A stretch of 64,000 bases of DNA from Halocynthiibacter styelae (lineage in GTDB: Bacteria > Pseudomonadota > Alphaproteobacteria > Rhodobacterales > Rhodobacteraceae): contig NZ_JADCKQ010000006.1 of assembly GCF_016123485.1 (NCBI RefSeq), forward strand, positions 151,294 to 215,293. Reading direction: 5' to 3'. The first letter of the stretch is position 1. The number at the start of each line of letters is the position of its first letter. The position numbers were made by a program, and so were the translations under genes. The notes under the pieces are model-generated. The model was not told where the DNA came from, did no database searches, and was given only the letters and a program-made list of their open reading frames with translations. Shown in pieces: positions 55,826 through 63,949 of this stretch.

Positions 55826-56805
55826 GCAGGAAGCCCGTCTTTTGAGGGTGCCGGTACATAGCCCCGGATCAGGTCTTTCAGGGGTGCCATGACGGGGTGT
55901 TCAAGATCTGCCATCAGGCGCGCCCAGACTGCAGGTTGCCATTTCAGGTAACCGGTTTTCCCCAGATCCGTCGCAAGCCGCGCGAAGATCCCCAGGATAC
56001 GCAGATTTCTTTGTATCGATTGCGCTGCACAGGCGGCGCGGAAGCTGTCTTGCGGCAGATCGCAGGCCGTTGCAAAACCACGGATTATCCGTTCTGCCAG
56101 ATCAGGGTTTATTTCGCGGCGGATATCGAAAAGCATCGACACAAGATCATAGGCGACATGCCCCATGGCAGCATCCTGAAAATCCAGCAGGCCAACAGAT
56201 TTTCGCCCTTCGCGTTCGGGTAGCCAGATCAGGTTTCCCGCGTGAAAATCGCGTAATATGATCACAGGATCACCAAGCCATGTTTGTGCCAGAATGGTTG
56301 CAAGTGCCTGCTCGATCTGCTCCTCGGCCTCGGGCTTACGCTGATCCTGCGGCATGTAATGATCGAACAAGGGGGCAATCATATCTGCCATGTTCTGCGG
56401 GGTGTAGACCGGCAGGCCGGGCATAGGTGTATGCTGATGCAGTTCCCGCAACATGCCGGCAACGGCTGTGAAAGCTGTGTCTTCACGCAATCGCCCGGCA
56501 TCAAATTCATCGCTGAAAACGGCATCGCCCAGGTCTTCACACAGAAGAAATCCACTTTCGATGTCAGCCGAAATGACTTCCGGTGCGCTGAAGCCTGCCT
56601 GGGTCAACCAGCGTGCGATATCGACAAAGGCCGTTTGCGGCGGGTTTGCAGGTTGGGGCGCATCCATAAGAACCGCGGCCTTTACACCCTTTTGAACACG
56701 GAAGTACCGACGGGACGAGGCATCTTGCGCCAAAGGTGCAATTTCAGCCCCGGCCATCTCAGTACCCATCAGAAAAGCGCTGATGTCATCAGTTCGCGTC
56801 ATCAT
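55822..56805 (-). CDS. amgK: Anomeric MurNAc/GlcNAc kinase AmgK-like
   Basis: 327-aa aminoglycoside-phosphotransferase-fold kinase. Seen are SSRRYFRV, the catalytic loop ILRDFHAGNLIWLPE, and the metal site VGLLDFQDAAMGHVAYDLVSMLFDIRR. AmgK phosphorylates MurNAc at C1 for MurU. Start is one of two tandem ATGs. It overlaps tsaE by 17 bases, a frequent arrangement in alphaproteobacteria. Confidence 0.9.
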   Translation of the reverse strand: MMTRTDDISAFLMGTEMAGAEIAPLAQDASSRRYFRVQKGVKAAVLMDAPQPANPPQTAFVDIARWLTQAGFSAPEVISADIESGFLLCEDLGDAVFSDEFDAGRLREDTAFTAVAGMLRELHQHTPMPGLPVYTPQNMADMIAPLFDHYMPQDQRKPEAEEQIEQALATILAQTWLGDPVIILRDFHAGNLIWLPEREGRKSVGLLDFQDAAMGHVAYDLVSMLFDIRREINPDLAERIIRGFATACDLPQDSFRAACAAQSIQRNLRILGIFARLATDLGKTGYLKWQPAVWARLMADLEHPVMAPLKDLIRGYVPAPSKDGLPA

Positions 56806-57274
56806 ATACTCCGGATATCAGTTTTGCCCAGCGAGCATCCTGAGCCCGCAGTGTCAGGTGGCGTTCGTCTGACTGCTGCCCATTTTCAAACACCAGAGTA
56901 AGTGCATTTTCAGGGCGATAGCTGCCCAGCCGGTCGGGCCATTCAATGAAACAAATCGCGTCTGTCATGGCATCATTCAGGCCAAGTTCTTCAATCTCAT
57001 CCGGATGGCTGAGACGATACAGATCGCTATGCCAGATTTCCCCAGTGGGACTGTCATAGGTCTGAACCAGTGTGAAGGTTGGGGAAGGAATGTCTTCGGG
57101 TTCTTCCAGCAATGAAAGGATCGCGGCGCGGGCAAAGAAAGATTTGCCGGCCCCAACAGGCCCTTCCATCAGAACGCAGTCGCCAGGGCGCAAATGTTGC
57201 GCAAGCCGGGCAGCGAAAGTGGCGGTCTGATTTTCAGAGGTGAACAGATGTTCGGAAAAAACGGGATCTTGCAT
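56789..57274 (-). CDS. tsaE: tRNA threonylcarbamoyladenosine ATPase TsaE
   Basis: 161-aa P-loop protein needed for t6A37 tRNA modification. Walker A is LMEGPVGAGKSFFARAAI, with PSPTFTLVQTYDSPTGEIWHSDLYRLSHPDEIEELGLNDA and CFIEWPDRLG. I chose ATG 57274 (MQDPVFSEHLF). The frame extends upstream into the PAS gene but that part looks non-coding. First of tsaE-amgK-murU-addB-addA-trxA. Confidence 0.94.
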   Translation of the reverse strand: MQDPVFSEHLFTSENQTATFAARLAQHLRPGDCVLMEGPVGAGKSFFARAAILSLLEEPEDIPSPTFTLVQTYDSPTGEIWHSDLYRLSHPDEIEELGLNDAMTDAICFIEWPDRLGSYRPENALTLVFENGQQSDERHLTLRAQDARWAKLISGVYDDAN

Positions 57275-57315
57275 GTGGCAGAGTGTACCTGCCCTGTTCG
57301 CCGCTGCAAGCTGTA

Positions 57316-58914
57316 CTATGCGTCCTGCGCGGATCTGGTGGTTTTCCAGACGGGTTCGCGGTTTTGCGTGCTCGTGGTTGAGAAATGAACGAGCGTTGCG
57401 CCGCCCGTCAGGGGGGTAACGGAAGTGAACAGATGTCGCCCATCTTCCATTCTGGTTTCTGCGCTCCAGGGTTCTCTGTTGTGAATGCGGCAGATGCTGC
57501 GTTCCACGCCAGACCATATCGGGCTGGCCCGGGTGGCTTTCACCCAGCGTGACAGGGCTTCGGTATGGGTCAGATCATCCAGGCCTGACCCTGGGTCATA
57601 ACCCCATAGATCAGCATACGCCTTGTTTGACAGGGTCAGGGTGCCTGTGTGAGAGAATACCACCATTGCATCGGGAAGGGCATCTATCACGGTCTGGCTG
57701 AGTTCCAGTTCAGCCCGGAACTGACGGGTCAGCGTGACTTCTGGTGTGATGTCTTCAAATTGAAATGCAATGGCACCGTTTGGATGTGGACGTCCGGAGA
57801 TTTTATAGGTTCTGCCTGAAGGCAATGACCAGGTTTCCTCATAGGTGCCGTCAATTGCCCGGGCTTCAAGTTTCTGAATGTGATCGCGCCATTGGCTATA
57901 GTTTTTAGGTTCTGGGATCATGCGTTTTTCACGCAGTTCATCGAGGAAAGAAATCAGTTCAGGTTTTTGTGAGAGAAAAAGGATATCCAGACCGGTCAGA
58001 TCCGTCAGTGCCGGATTAAATAAAACGAGGCGGCGGGATTTATCAAATATCGCCAGACCTGTGGAAAGATGTGCAAAGGTCTTGGTCAGGGTCTGGACGA
58101 ATTCTTCCAGGGCTGCGCGGGCATTTACCTCTGCCCCGCTTTCTGTTGCAACACATACGGTTGTTCCGCGCCATGTGGTTTTATGACAGTCAAACCACAT
58201 GGCATTGCCTGGCTGTGTGGATTTCAGGCACAGGCGATGTGTACTGCCATCTGCAGCTTTGGTATTAAGTTCAGGGAGAATGTTTTCTGGCGGCCACAGA
58301 TGTTTCCGGCCTTCTTCGGACTGGTCGGTCGCGACATCAAGATATCGTTTGTTGGCCCAGATCAATGTACCATCATGTCCGAATTGCCAGGCAAGAACCG
58401 GGCTTGCGTCTGACATATAACGCAAAAGATCCAGTTCATCTTCATTGGCGCGAAGGCACTGATTGTCAACGGTAACGTCACTTTTTTCGCTTTCCGCATC
58501 TGTCAGTTCAAGCCGGATCAGCCCATCCCACCATTCGGCATGGATCATTCCTGTGTCGTCCGGCGCGATAGCTGCAATCCAGATTTCTCCGGTGCTGCCC
58601 AGATCAACCAGGTCATCGGTCAGAGTTGGAAAACGTGGGGAGAGCAAAGCTGCAAACTGTTGCCACTTTGTCGTTGCAGGTGGTGCGCCGCGTAGGAGTT
58701 CATGGGCTGCTGGTGTAGCATCGGTCAGGGTTTCCTGGTCAAAAAGGAAAACCGGCCTGCGGTCACCTTCATGAACCAGAGAATAGGTTGAATGAACCGG
58801 GAAGGCGGGCTTTCTCAGCAGCCACAGGATTGCTGCGCCACTGGTCAATATTGAAACCAGAGCGACAAACAGTAGCTCTGTCAGTGCAGGGGAAATGCTG
58901 AAAAACGCCTGCAA
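57316..58914 (-). CDS. Membrane-anchored PAS-domain signalling protein without kinase domain
   Basis: 532-aa protein. One N-terminal membrane helix (LTELLFVALVSILTSGAAILWLL), a region resembling a degenerate PAS (about 45-130), then PAS domains near 165-270 (YMSDASPVLAWQFGHDGTLIWANKRYLDVA), 285-395 (LSTGLAIFDKSRRLVLFNPALTDLTGLD...IAFQFEDITPE) and 405-520 (VIDALPDAMVVFSHTGTLTLSNKAYADLWGY). No His-kinase, GGDEF or EAL domain follows. Start is TTG, supported by a perfect AAGGAGG 6 bases upstream. A perfect CtrA box lies 50 bases before it. Confidence 0.87.
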   Translation of the reverse strand: MQAFFSISPALTELLFVALVSILTSGAAILWLLRKPAFPVHSTYSLVHEGDRRPVFLFDQETLTDATPAAHELLRGAPPATTKWQQFAALLSPRFPTLTDDLVDLGSTGEIWIAAIAPDDTGMIHAEWWDGLIRLELTDAESEKSDVTVDNQCLRANEDELDLLRYMSDASPVLAWQFGHDGTLIWANKRYLDVATDQSEEGRKHLWPPENILPELNTKAADGSTHRLCLKSTQPGNAMWFDCHKTTWRGTTVCVATESGAEVNARAALEEFVQTLTKTFAHLSTGLAIFDKSRRLVLFNPALTDLTGLDILFLSQKPELISFLDELREKRMIPEPKNYSQWRDHIQKLEARAIDGTYEETWSLPSGRTYKISGRPHPNGAIAFQFEDITPEVTLTRQFRAELELSQTVIDALPDAMVVFSHTGTLTLSNKAYADLWGYDPGSGLDDLTHTEALSRWVKATRASPIWSGVERSICRIHNREPWSAETRMEDGRHLFTSVTPLTGGATLVHFSTTSTQNREPVWKTTRSAQDA

Positions 58915-58963
58915 GGCCCGCCTCCTTTCAGATGGTCATCTGTAAAGGATGTATCAAACCAGG

Positions 58964-58978
58964 TTAATAACGCGTTAA
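58964..58978. promoter_or_regulatory. Perfect CtrA box upstream of the PAS-domain gene
   Basis: TTAA-N7-TTAA with all eight fixed bases, inside a larger inverted repeat GGTTAA-N7-TTAACC (58962-58980). It lies 50 bases before the TTG start of the PAS gene, where a promoter would be. Perfect 8-base matches are expected at most about once per window by chance. Confidence 0.6.
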
Positions 58979-58999
58979 CCCTGCAGGCGTTCACGCAAA

Positions 59000-60382
59000 T
59001 CAGGTGATCTGATCGTTTTCCCCCAACGCGTCGCGACTGGCATTCTGAGAAAACAATTCTGCGCCAGAGGGCCAGGTGACTTCGACAATCGCACCGCATT
59101 TTTCCGGCAGTTCATTGCGCAAAAGGTAAGGATCGGCACCATTGTTAAAGCTCAACTCTGCGCCGGTGCGTTCCAGCAGGGTTTTGGCGATAAACAGACC
59201 CAGACCCATGCCCTGATATTCTGGCCGTCTCTTTCTGGAACTGCGACGGCGCACAAAGGGATCACCAATACGTCCTGCCATATCCAGTGGAAAGCCGGGG
59301 CCGTCATCAATCACGCGGATCAGGACTTTGTCATTGTTCCAGCGTGCTTCGACCCAGACATTTCCCTGGGCAAAATCTACGGCATTCTGAATAAGATTGC
59401 GGAGCCCGTGGATAAATTCAGGCATCCGGCGTGCTTCCGGCTGAAGCAGGGTTTTGCGATCGCCTTCAAAATCAAAATGAACCTCTTTGCCACGTGACAC
59501 ATGGGGTTCAGCGGCTTCTTCAATCACAGTTTGCAGGGCAGCAACCTGCAGGTGCTTATCGGATTTCCCGGCCCGGCCCATTGAACGCATAATGTCATGG
59601 CAGCGCCCCACTTGTTCGCGGATCAGAATGGCATCGTCGCGCAGATCGGGCTGATCTTCCAGCTCTTCCACCAGTTCAGAACTGACCAGTTTGATTGTGG
59701 CCAGAGGGGTGCCCAGTTCATGTGCAGCGGCGGCGATGACACCGCCCAGATCGGTCAGTTTCTGTTCACGGGACAGGGCCATTTGCGTCGCCAGCAAGGC
59801 TTCGGACATGGAATGTTGTTCTGATGTTACGCGGTGGGCATAAAGGCCAAGAAACAGGATCCCGGTGATAATCCCGGCCCAGAACCCGAAGGCCAGAACT
59901 GCAGGAATGGCCAGCACGGTGCCATCAGCCGTGACCAGTGAAAGATGGGTCAGGGCCAGCAAAGTCACCCCACTGGCAGCGATACCAGCCAGGGCAATGG
60001 TGGAACGCAGGGAAAGTGCGGCGGCAGAGATTGTCACCGGGGCGACGATCAGAAAGGCGAAAGGGTTGTTCAGCCCGCCGGTCAGCCAGAGAAGCATCGT
60101 CAGCTGTACCGTATCAAACAGCAACATCCGCGCGGCCTGGCTTTCTGTCAGGCGCCGGACGTTCGGGTAAACAGACATCGACACAAGATTGACGATGACT
60201 GAAACCCCGATCACGATTGAAATATAGCCGATCTTCAACTGGATCTGATAGAACCAGGCGGCAGCTATGACGGCCGCGACCTGCCCGGCAATCGCCAGCC
60301 AGCGCAGCATGATCAACGTCCGCAGGCGGATCCAGTTGTTGTGGGTGTGGCTTCCGAACAGGGCGGGTTGGGTATCGGTCAT
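59000..60382 (-). CDS. regB: Redox sensor histidine kinase RegB/PrrB
   Basis: 460-aa membrane kinase. Six predicted helices in residues 25-185 contain the quinone-binding heptad GGLNNPF (102-108). H-box AAAHELGTPLATIK with H221, the redox-sensing cysteine at C261 (VGRCHDIMRSMG), N-box RNLIQNAVDFA, and G-box DDGPGFP and GMGLGLFIAKTLLERTGA follow. It senses respiratory redox state and phosphorylates RegA. Divergent from senC, as in Rhodobacter. Confidence 0.95.
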   Translation of the reverse strand: MTDTQPALFGSHTHNNWIRLRTLIMLRWLAIAGQVAAVIAAAWFYQIQLKIGYISIVIGVSVIVNLVSMSVYPNVRRLTESQAARMLLFDTVQLTMLLWLTGGLNNPFAFLIVAPVTISAAALSLRSTIALAGIAASGVTLLALTHLSLVTADGTVLAIPAVLAFGFWAGIITGILFLGLYAHRVTSEQHSMSEALLATQMALSREQKLTDLGGVIAAAAHELGTPLATIKLVSSELVEELEDQPDLRDDAILIREQVGRCHDIMRSMGRAGKSDKHLQVAALQTVIEEAAEPHVSRGKEVHFDFEGDRKTLLQPEARRMPEFIHGLRNLIQNAVDFAQGNVWVEARWNNDKVLIRVIDDGPGFPLDMAGRIGDPFVRRRSSRKRRPEYQGMGLGLFIAKTLLERTGAELSFNNGADPYLLRNELPEKCGAIVEVTWPSGAELFSQNASRDALGENDQIT

Positions 60383-60484
60383 GGCGCTTCATTCACGTTG
60401 CTGTGTCTGCGTCAACACGTGCCCTTGATACGCCCGCCGGATAAAGCGATCAATGTGCAAACGCGTGAAACAGAAAGTAACAAC

Positions 60485-61102
60485 ATGATCAGAAATGTTG
60501 CCATTATTGCAGTCGTGGCCATTCTCTCTTTGCTTGGGGGGATGTGGTACTCGACAACAAAATCCGTTGCCGAATGTGTCGGTGGGCGGGATATCATCGT
60601 TGGTGGCCTTGATGCCATTGGTGGCCCGTTCAGCCTGATGGATCAGCATGGGAATGCTGTGACAGATGCAGATGTGATAACAAAGCCGACCCTGCTTTAT
60701 TTCGGCTACACCTTCTGCCCGGATATCTGCCCGGCGGATACCGCGCGGAATGCGGCAGCTGTCGAGATCCTTCAGGAACAGGGTTATGATGCGCAGCCCG
60801 CAATGATCACCATTGATCCGGAACGTGACACGCCGGAAGTTATGGCTGATTTTGTGTTCAACCTGCATGAAGACATGATTGGTATGACAGGCACGCCTGA
60901 CCAGGTGAAAGCAGCGTCACTGGCCTATAAGACCTATTACGCCAAAGAACTGAACGGTGATCCGGAATTCTATCTGATGGATCATTCCGTGCAAAGCTAT
61001 CTGGTTTTGCCGGATCAGGGAACGATGGCAGTCTTCGGGCGTTCTCCGACACCTGAACAGGTTGCCGAAGTATCGTCCTGCTTTATTGATCAGGCCAGCT
61101 AA
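60485..61102 (+). CDS. senC: SCO1/SenC copper chaperone
   Basis: 205-aa membrane-anchored thioredoxin-fold protein delivering copper to cytochrome oxidase. N-terminal anchor NVAIIAVVAILSLLGGMWYS, then TLLYFGYTFCPDIC with C78 and C82, and H167 in FYLMDHSVQSYLV as the third copper ligand. Known as PrrC or SenC in Rhodobacter, where it lies between regB and regA as here. ATG 60485; upstream in-frame codons overlap the regB promoter region. Confidence 0.95.
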   Translation: MIRNVAIIAVVAILSLLGGMWYSTTKSVAECVGGRDIIVGGLDAIGGPFSLMDQHGNAVTDADVITKPTLLYFGYTFCPDICPADTARNAAAVEILQEQGYDAQPAMITIDPERDTPEVMADFVFNLHEDMIGMTGTPDQVKAASLAYKTYYAKELNGDPEFYLMDHSVQSYLVLPDQGTMAVFGRSPTPEQVAEVSSCFIDQAS

Positions 61103-61123
61103 CCACCCGACGTAGTGTGAAAA

Positions 61124-61152
61124 TTGACCCTCTCTGCGTGACAGCGTATGAG
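61124..61152 (+). promoter_or_regulatory. Candidate promoter of regA, overlapping an inverted repeat
   Basis: TTGACC (61124-61129), 17-base spacer, TATGAG (61147-61152): five and four of six consensus bases. An inverted repeat CCCTCTC / GAGAGGG (61128-61134 with 61150-61156) overlaps the promoter and could be an operator or an attenuating hairpin after senC. Confidence 0.45.
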
Positions 61153-61184
61153 AGGGTGTGCGATTGCAGATCAAAGAGGATCCC

Positions 61185-61739
61185 ATGGCAGAAAGAGACC
61201 TTCAGGAAATCGGTGAAGACCGGTCTTTGCTTCTGGTAGATGACGACGAACCATTTCTGCGTCGCCTGTCCCGTGCAATGGAAAAACGTGGCTTTGAACC
61301 GGAAATCGCCGGATCTGTGGCCGCAGGCCGTGCGATTGCAACGGCCCGCCCCCCTGCCTATGCGGTGGTGGATCTGCGGCTTGAGGATGGCAACGGGCTT
61401 GATGTGGTGGAACTGCTGCGCGAACGCCGCCCGGATGCACGTATCATCGTGCTGACAGGGTATGGCGCGATTGCAACTGCGGTTGCAGCTGTAAAAGCGG
61501 GCGCGACGGATTATCTGTCAAAGCCGGCAGATGCGAATGATGTGACATCTGCACTGCTTGCAAATTCAGATGAACTTCCCCCACCCCCGGAAAATCCGAT
61601 GTCTGCGGATCGCGTGCGTTGGGAACATATTCAGCGGGTTTATGAGCTGTGTGATCGCAACGTGTCTGAAACCGCGCGTCGTCTGAACATGCACCGCCGT
61701 ACGCTTCAGCGTATCCTTGCAAAGCGCAGCCCGAAATGA
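61185..61739 (+). CDS. regA: Response regulator RegA/PrrA
   Basis: 184-aa global redox regulator. Receiver domain with D20/D21, phospho-acceptor D63 (VVDLRLEDGNGLDVV), Lys in YLSKPAD. A proline linker (ELPPPPENP) is followed by the Fis-like DNA-binding helix-turn-helix (VYELCDRNVSETARRLNMHRRTLQRILAKRSPK), which is nearly invariant in alphaproteobacteria. ATG 61185 with AGAGGA upstream. Overlaps the next small lipoprotein gene by ATGA. Confidence 0.97.
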   Translation: MAERDLQEIGEDRSLLLVDDDEPFLRRLSRAMEKRGFEPEIAGSVAAGRAIATARPPAYAVVDLRLEDGNGLDVVELLRERRPDARIIVLTGYGAIATAVAAVKAGATDYLSKPADANDVTSALLANSDELPPPPENPMSADRVRWEHIQRVYELCDRNVSETARRLNMHRRTLQRILAKRSPK

Positions 61740-62008
61740 AGCGGGCTGCTCTGATCCTGACCTTCGCGCTGGGCGGATGTCTGGCGGTGGAAGAACCTGC
61801 GGGCACGGTCACGCTGCAAGACGGCTGGAATTGTGATCAGGATCGCTGCCTGCGCTATTTCGAAGATCTGAACATGGTGCAGATCACAGGCATGGAAATG
61901 ATCCGCGTGCCAGATCGGATTGATACATCATCCAGCGTAGTTTCCAGCCGCGATTTCCTGCGCTTATTCTATGTCGCACAGGGCGCGGACTGGTTGGATG
62001 CTCCATGA
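61736..62008 (+). CDS. Small predicted lipoprotein
   Basis: 90-aa protein beginning MKRAALILTFALGGC, a clean lipobox LGGC with C15. The mature part (about 75 aa) has two Cys (CDQDRC) and no family I recognise. The ATG overlaps the regA stop, so it is made together with RegA. In Rhodobacter capsulatus the gene after regA is hvrA, a DNA-binding protein; this protein is not HvrA-like. Possibly periplasmic and related to redox sensing, but that is only context. Confidence 0.8.
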   Translation: MKRAALILTFALGGCLAVEEPAGTVTLQDGWNCDQDRCLRYFEDLNMVQITGMEMIRVPDRIDTSSSVVSSRDFLRLFYVAQGADWLDAP

Positions 62009-62343
62009 AGTGACTGGTCAGTGATACATCAAATCCGCTCGCCACGCGTCACTCCTTCACGATCCGGACGAGCCTTCCTTACAGGCGTGCAAAGAAGAAA
62101 CCGCGGTTGCTGAAGCAGTTCTGGCAAGAGGTGAAATCCGGTCAGCTCAAACAGGGCTTTCTGATGATTGTTCCCTCTGTTTTGTCTTCATTGCTTTTTA
62201 CGGTCTGATGTCCGAGCCGGATATGGTTGCCTCCACCCCCAGATTTGGCATCGCGATGCTGGCCGGCGTTCCTTGCATCTTCTCGATTTATTGTATTTGC
62301 TCGTTGATCTTTCCCTTACAGACCGCACGCTTCAATCAGGATT
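62009..62343. other. 335-base stretch without a confident gene; start-less open frame
   Basis: A reading frame is open from 62025 to 62366 on the plus strand and looks protein-like: a charged part (HDPDEPSLQACKEETAVAEAVLARGEIRS), then hydrophobic segments CFVFIAFYGL and FGIAMLAGVPCIFSIYCICSLIF. It has no ATG, GTG or TTG until 62208. A second frame, ending at 62208, is also open. The area may be a decayed gene that lost its start, or a gene with an unusual start. Confidence 0.5.
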
Positions 62344-62366
62344 TCATCGCAGATCGTAATACTTAA
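62208..62366 (+). CDS. Possible small membrane protein (52 aa)
   Basis: Shortest defensible form of the open frame described for 62009-62343, starting at its first ATG. The product has one hydrophobic segment (residues about 14-39: FGIAMLAGVPCIFSIYCICSLIFPL). No Shine-Dalgarno is evident and I do not recognise a family. Its last 23 bases overlap the convergent GNAT gene. May be a remnant. Confidence 0.3.
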   Translation: MSEPDMVASTPRFGIAMLAGVPCIFSIYCICSLIFPLQTARFNQDFIADRNT

Positions 62367-62829
62367 CGGTTTTCTCAACCGGGGTGCCATCGGTCATTTT
62401 GCCATCGCGTTTTGTGTTTCCGCGAAAACCAATGCTTTGATAAAAGATTAACCCGCCTTCATTATCAGATCGGATTTCTGCTTCGATCCAGTTCTTTCCC
62501 ATCGTCCGGGTGGCGGTTTTTGTGGCTTCAAACAGTTTGCTGCCGATACCCTGGCCTGTCTGCCCGGCGCGCACGAAGGTTGCGATCTCAACCGTGTCTT
62601 CTGGCAGTTCGCCCCAGGGGCCGATCCATTGAAACCCCATCAATGTGCCGTCATCACGTTCTGCAATATGCCAGACACAGCCCTGGCCCATCACCCAGTC
62701 GCCAAGTTCCTGACGTGACAAAGGCACGGTCAGCGCAGTGCTGCCACCGATAGCGATGATTTCATTCAGCAGGTCGCAGGCGTTTCCGGTATCAGCAAGT
62801 GAACCCGGGCGGATGATCAGTGTACTCAT
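62344..62829 (-). CDS. GNAT-family N-acetyltransferase
   Basis: 161-aa GCN5-related acetyltransferase. The acetyl-CoA site is ATFVRAGQTGQGIGSKLFEAT (R/Q-x-x-G-x-G/A type), followed by AEIRSDNEGGLIFYQSIGFR, the family's C-terminal signature, and an N-terminal strand LIIRPGSLADTGNACDLLNEI. Resembles the phosphinothricin-acetyltransferase subgroup in outline; substrate not assignable. Overlaps the upstream HD hydrolase gene by ATGA. Confidence 0.88.
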   Translation of the reverse strand: MSTLIIRPGSLADTGNACDLLNEIIAIGGSTALTVPLSRQELGDWVMGQGCVWHIAERDDGTLMGFQWIGPWGELPEDTVEIATFVRAGQTGQGIGSKLFEATKTATRTMGKNWIEAEIRSDNEGGLIFYQSIGFRGNTKRDGKMTDGTPVEKTVKYYDLR

Positions 62830-63419
62830 AGCTGCTCCAGCAGAGTTTCATGGCGTGTTGTGAAGGCATCGCGGGTTTCCAGTGGCGGGCGAAGAACAAG
62901 AGAAAGCCCTGAAACAGCCTCGGTTTTGATGCGTCCGAATATTTTGTTGGCCTCGGCTTCAGAAAAACCGGCTAGCTGTACAGCTTCAAGCCAGGCAGAA
63001 ACCTTATCCGCCCGTTTAATGGCCTGTTTCACGGTTTTCGGCAGAATTGCTGGTAAGCCAAAGCGTAAATGGATCGCCGCTGTCAGCCGTGCATCCAGAT
63101 CACCATAACCATCACCCACCGCAGACTTAACCGGTGAAATCATGTCGCCGATCACATATTCCGGCGCATCATGCAGCAAAGCAGCCAGACGCCATTTCAC
63201 CGGTGCACTGGGGTTCTGGCGGTGATAGATTTCTTCGACCAGCAGGGAATGTTCGGCAACGGAATAGGCATATTCACCCCGTGTCTGCCCGTTCCAGCGT
63301 GCCACAAAAGCCAGGCCATGGGCGATGTCTTCGATTTCGATATCCATGGGGGTCGGATCCAAAAGATCCAGACGACGACCGGATAGCATTCTTTGCCAGG
63401 CGCGGGGGGCTTTAGACAT
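62826..63419 (-). CDS. HD-domain hydrolase (YfbR-like 5'-nucleotidase family)
   Basis: 197-aa HD-domain protein. Metal ligands are seen in SVAEHSLLVEEIY and in ALLHDAPEYVIGDMISPVKSAVG (the HD pair). Related YfbR enzymes dephosphorylate deoxynucleoside monophosphates. N-terminal AWQRMLSGRRLDLLDPTPMDIEIEDIAHGLAFVARWNGQT is typical of the alphaproteobacterial group. ATG 63419 (MSKAPRAWQ) chosen; the longer frame runs into the divergent gene's leader. Confidence 0.88.
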   Translation of the reverse strand: MSKAPRAWQRMLSGRRLDLLDPTPMDIEIEDIAHGLAFVARWNGQTRGEYAYSVAEHSLLVEEIYHRQNPSAPVKWRLAALLHDAPEYVIGDMISPVKSAVGDGYGDLDARLTAAIHLRFGLPAILPKTVKQAIKRADKVSAWLEAVQLAGFSEAEANKIFGRIKTEAVSGLSLVLRPPLETRDAFTTRHETLLEQL

Positions 63420-63475
63420 AGGTGTTCTTTCAAAAGGCTTTTCACGCAGGCTAACGCGAATGTCAGGACCCGTCA

Positions 63476-63505
63476 TTGGGAAAATTTGCTGATTTATGGT
63501 ATATT
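63476..63505 (+). promoter_or_regulatory. Candidate promoter of the small secreted protein gene
   Basis: TTGGGA (63476-63481), 18-base spacer, TATATT (63500-63505). A perfect small hairpin CCCCG-TTTG-CGGGG (63513-63526) falls at the expected 5' end of the transcript, perhaps protecting the message. Confidence 0.42.
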
Positions 63506-63569
63506 TAGCCTGCCCCGTTTGCGGGGTGATCCTGCAAAGCGGAGGCAAAAGCAACCGAAAGGAAGGATC

Positions 63570-63878
63570 ATGTTTAAACGTCTCATCACTACCGCTCTTG
63601 TCTTTGGCGCAGCTGCGCTTGCCCCGCCGGCAGATGCACAATCCCGGCCACAATGTTTTGATCGGGGGACGCTTGTAGATATTTTGACGGAACAATTTAA
63701 CGAAACGCTTACCGGTGGCGGTTTACAGAGCCCGGGACAATTGCTCGAAATCTGGAGTTCACATTCGACCGGCAGCTTTACTGTTTTTATCACCTATCCT
63801 ACGGGCATAAGCTGTGTCGTTGCTTCCGGGCGTGAATGGCACAATGCGCCGATGGCGATATTGGGGGCGGACAGCTAA
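63570..63878 (+). CDS. Small secreted protein of unknown function
   Basis: 102-aa protein with a Sec signal peptide (MFKRLITTALVFGAAALAPPADAQS, cleavage likely after ADA). The mature part of about 78 residues has two Cys (RPQCFDRGTL and ISCVVASG) that could form a disulfide, and a stretch TGSFTVFITYPTGISCVVASGREW seen in small alphaproteobacterial periplasmic proteins I cannot name. Strong GGAAGGA at 63561-63567 fixes the start. Confidence 0.83.
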   Translation: MFKRLITTALVFGAAALAPPADAQSRPQCFDRGTLVDILTEQFNETLTGGGLQSPGQLLEIWSSHSTGSFTVFITYPTGISCVVASGREWHNAPMAILGADS

Positions 63879-63949
63879 TTTTCTGATTGATTGCCGGGAC
63901 GGCTTCGGAATGCTATTGCGCGTTTAGTGTATTTGTAAGGAACCGCCCC

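Noticed and set aside
63879..63949. Riboswitch before ahcY (SAH type)
   Set aside because: The leader is only 71 bases, and I see no pairing that resembles a known SAH or SAM/SAH riboswitch.
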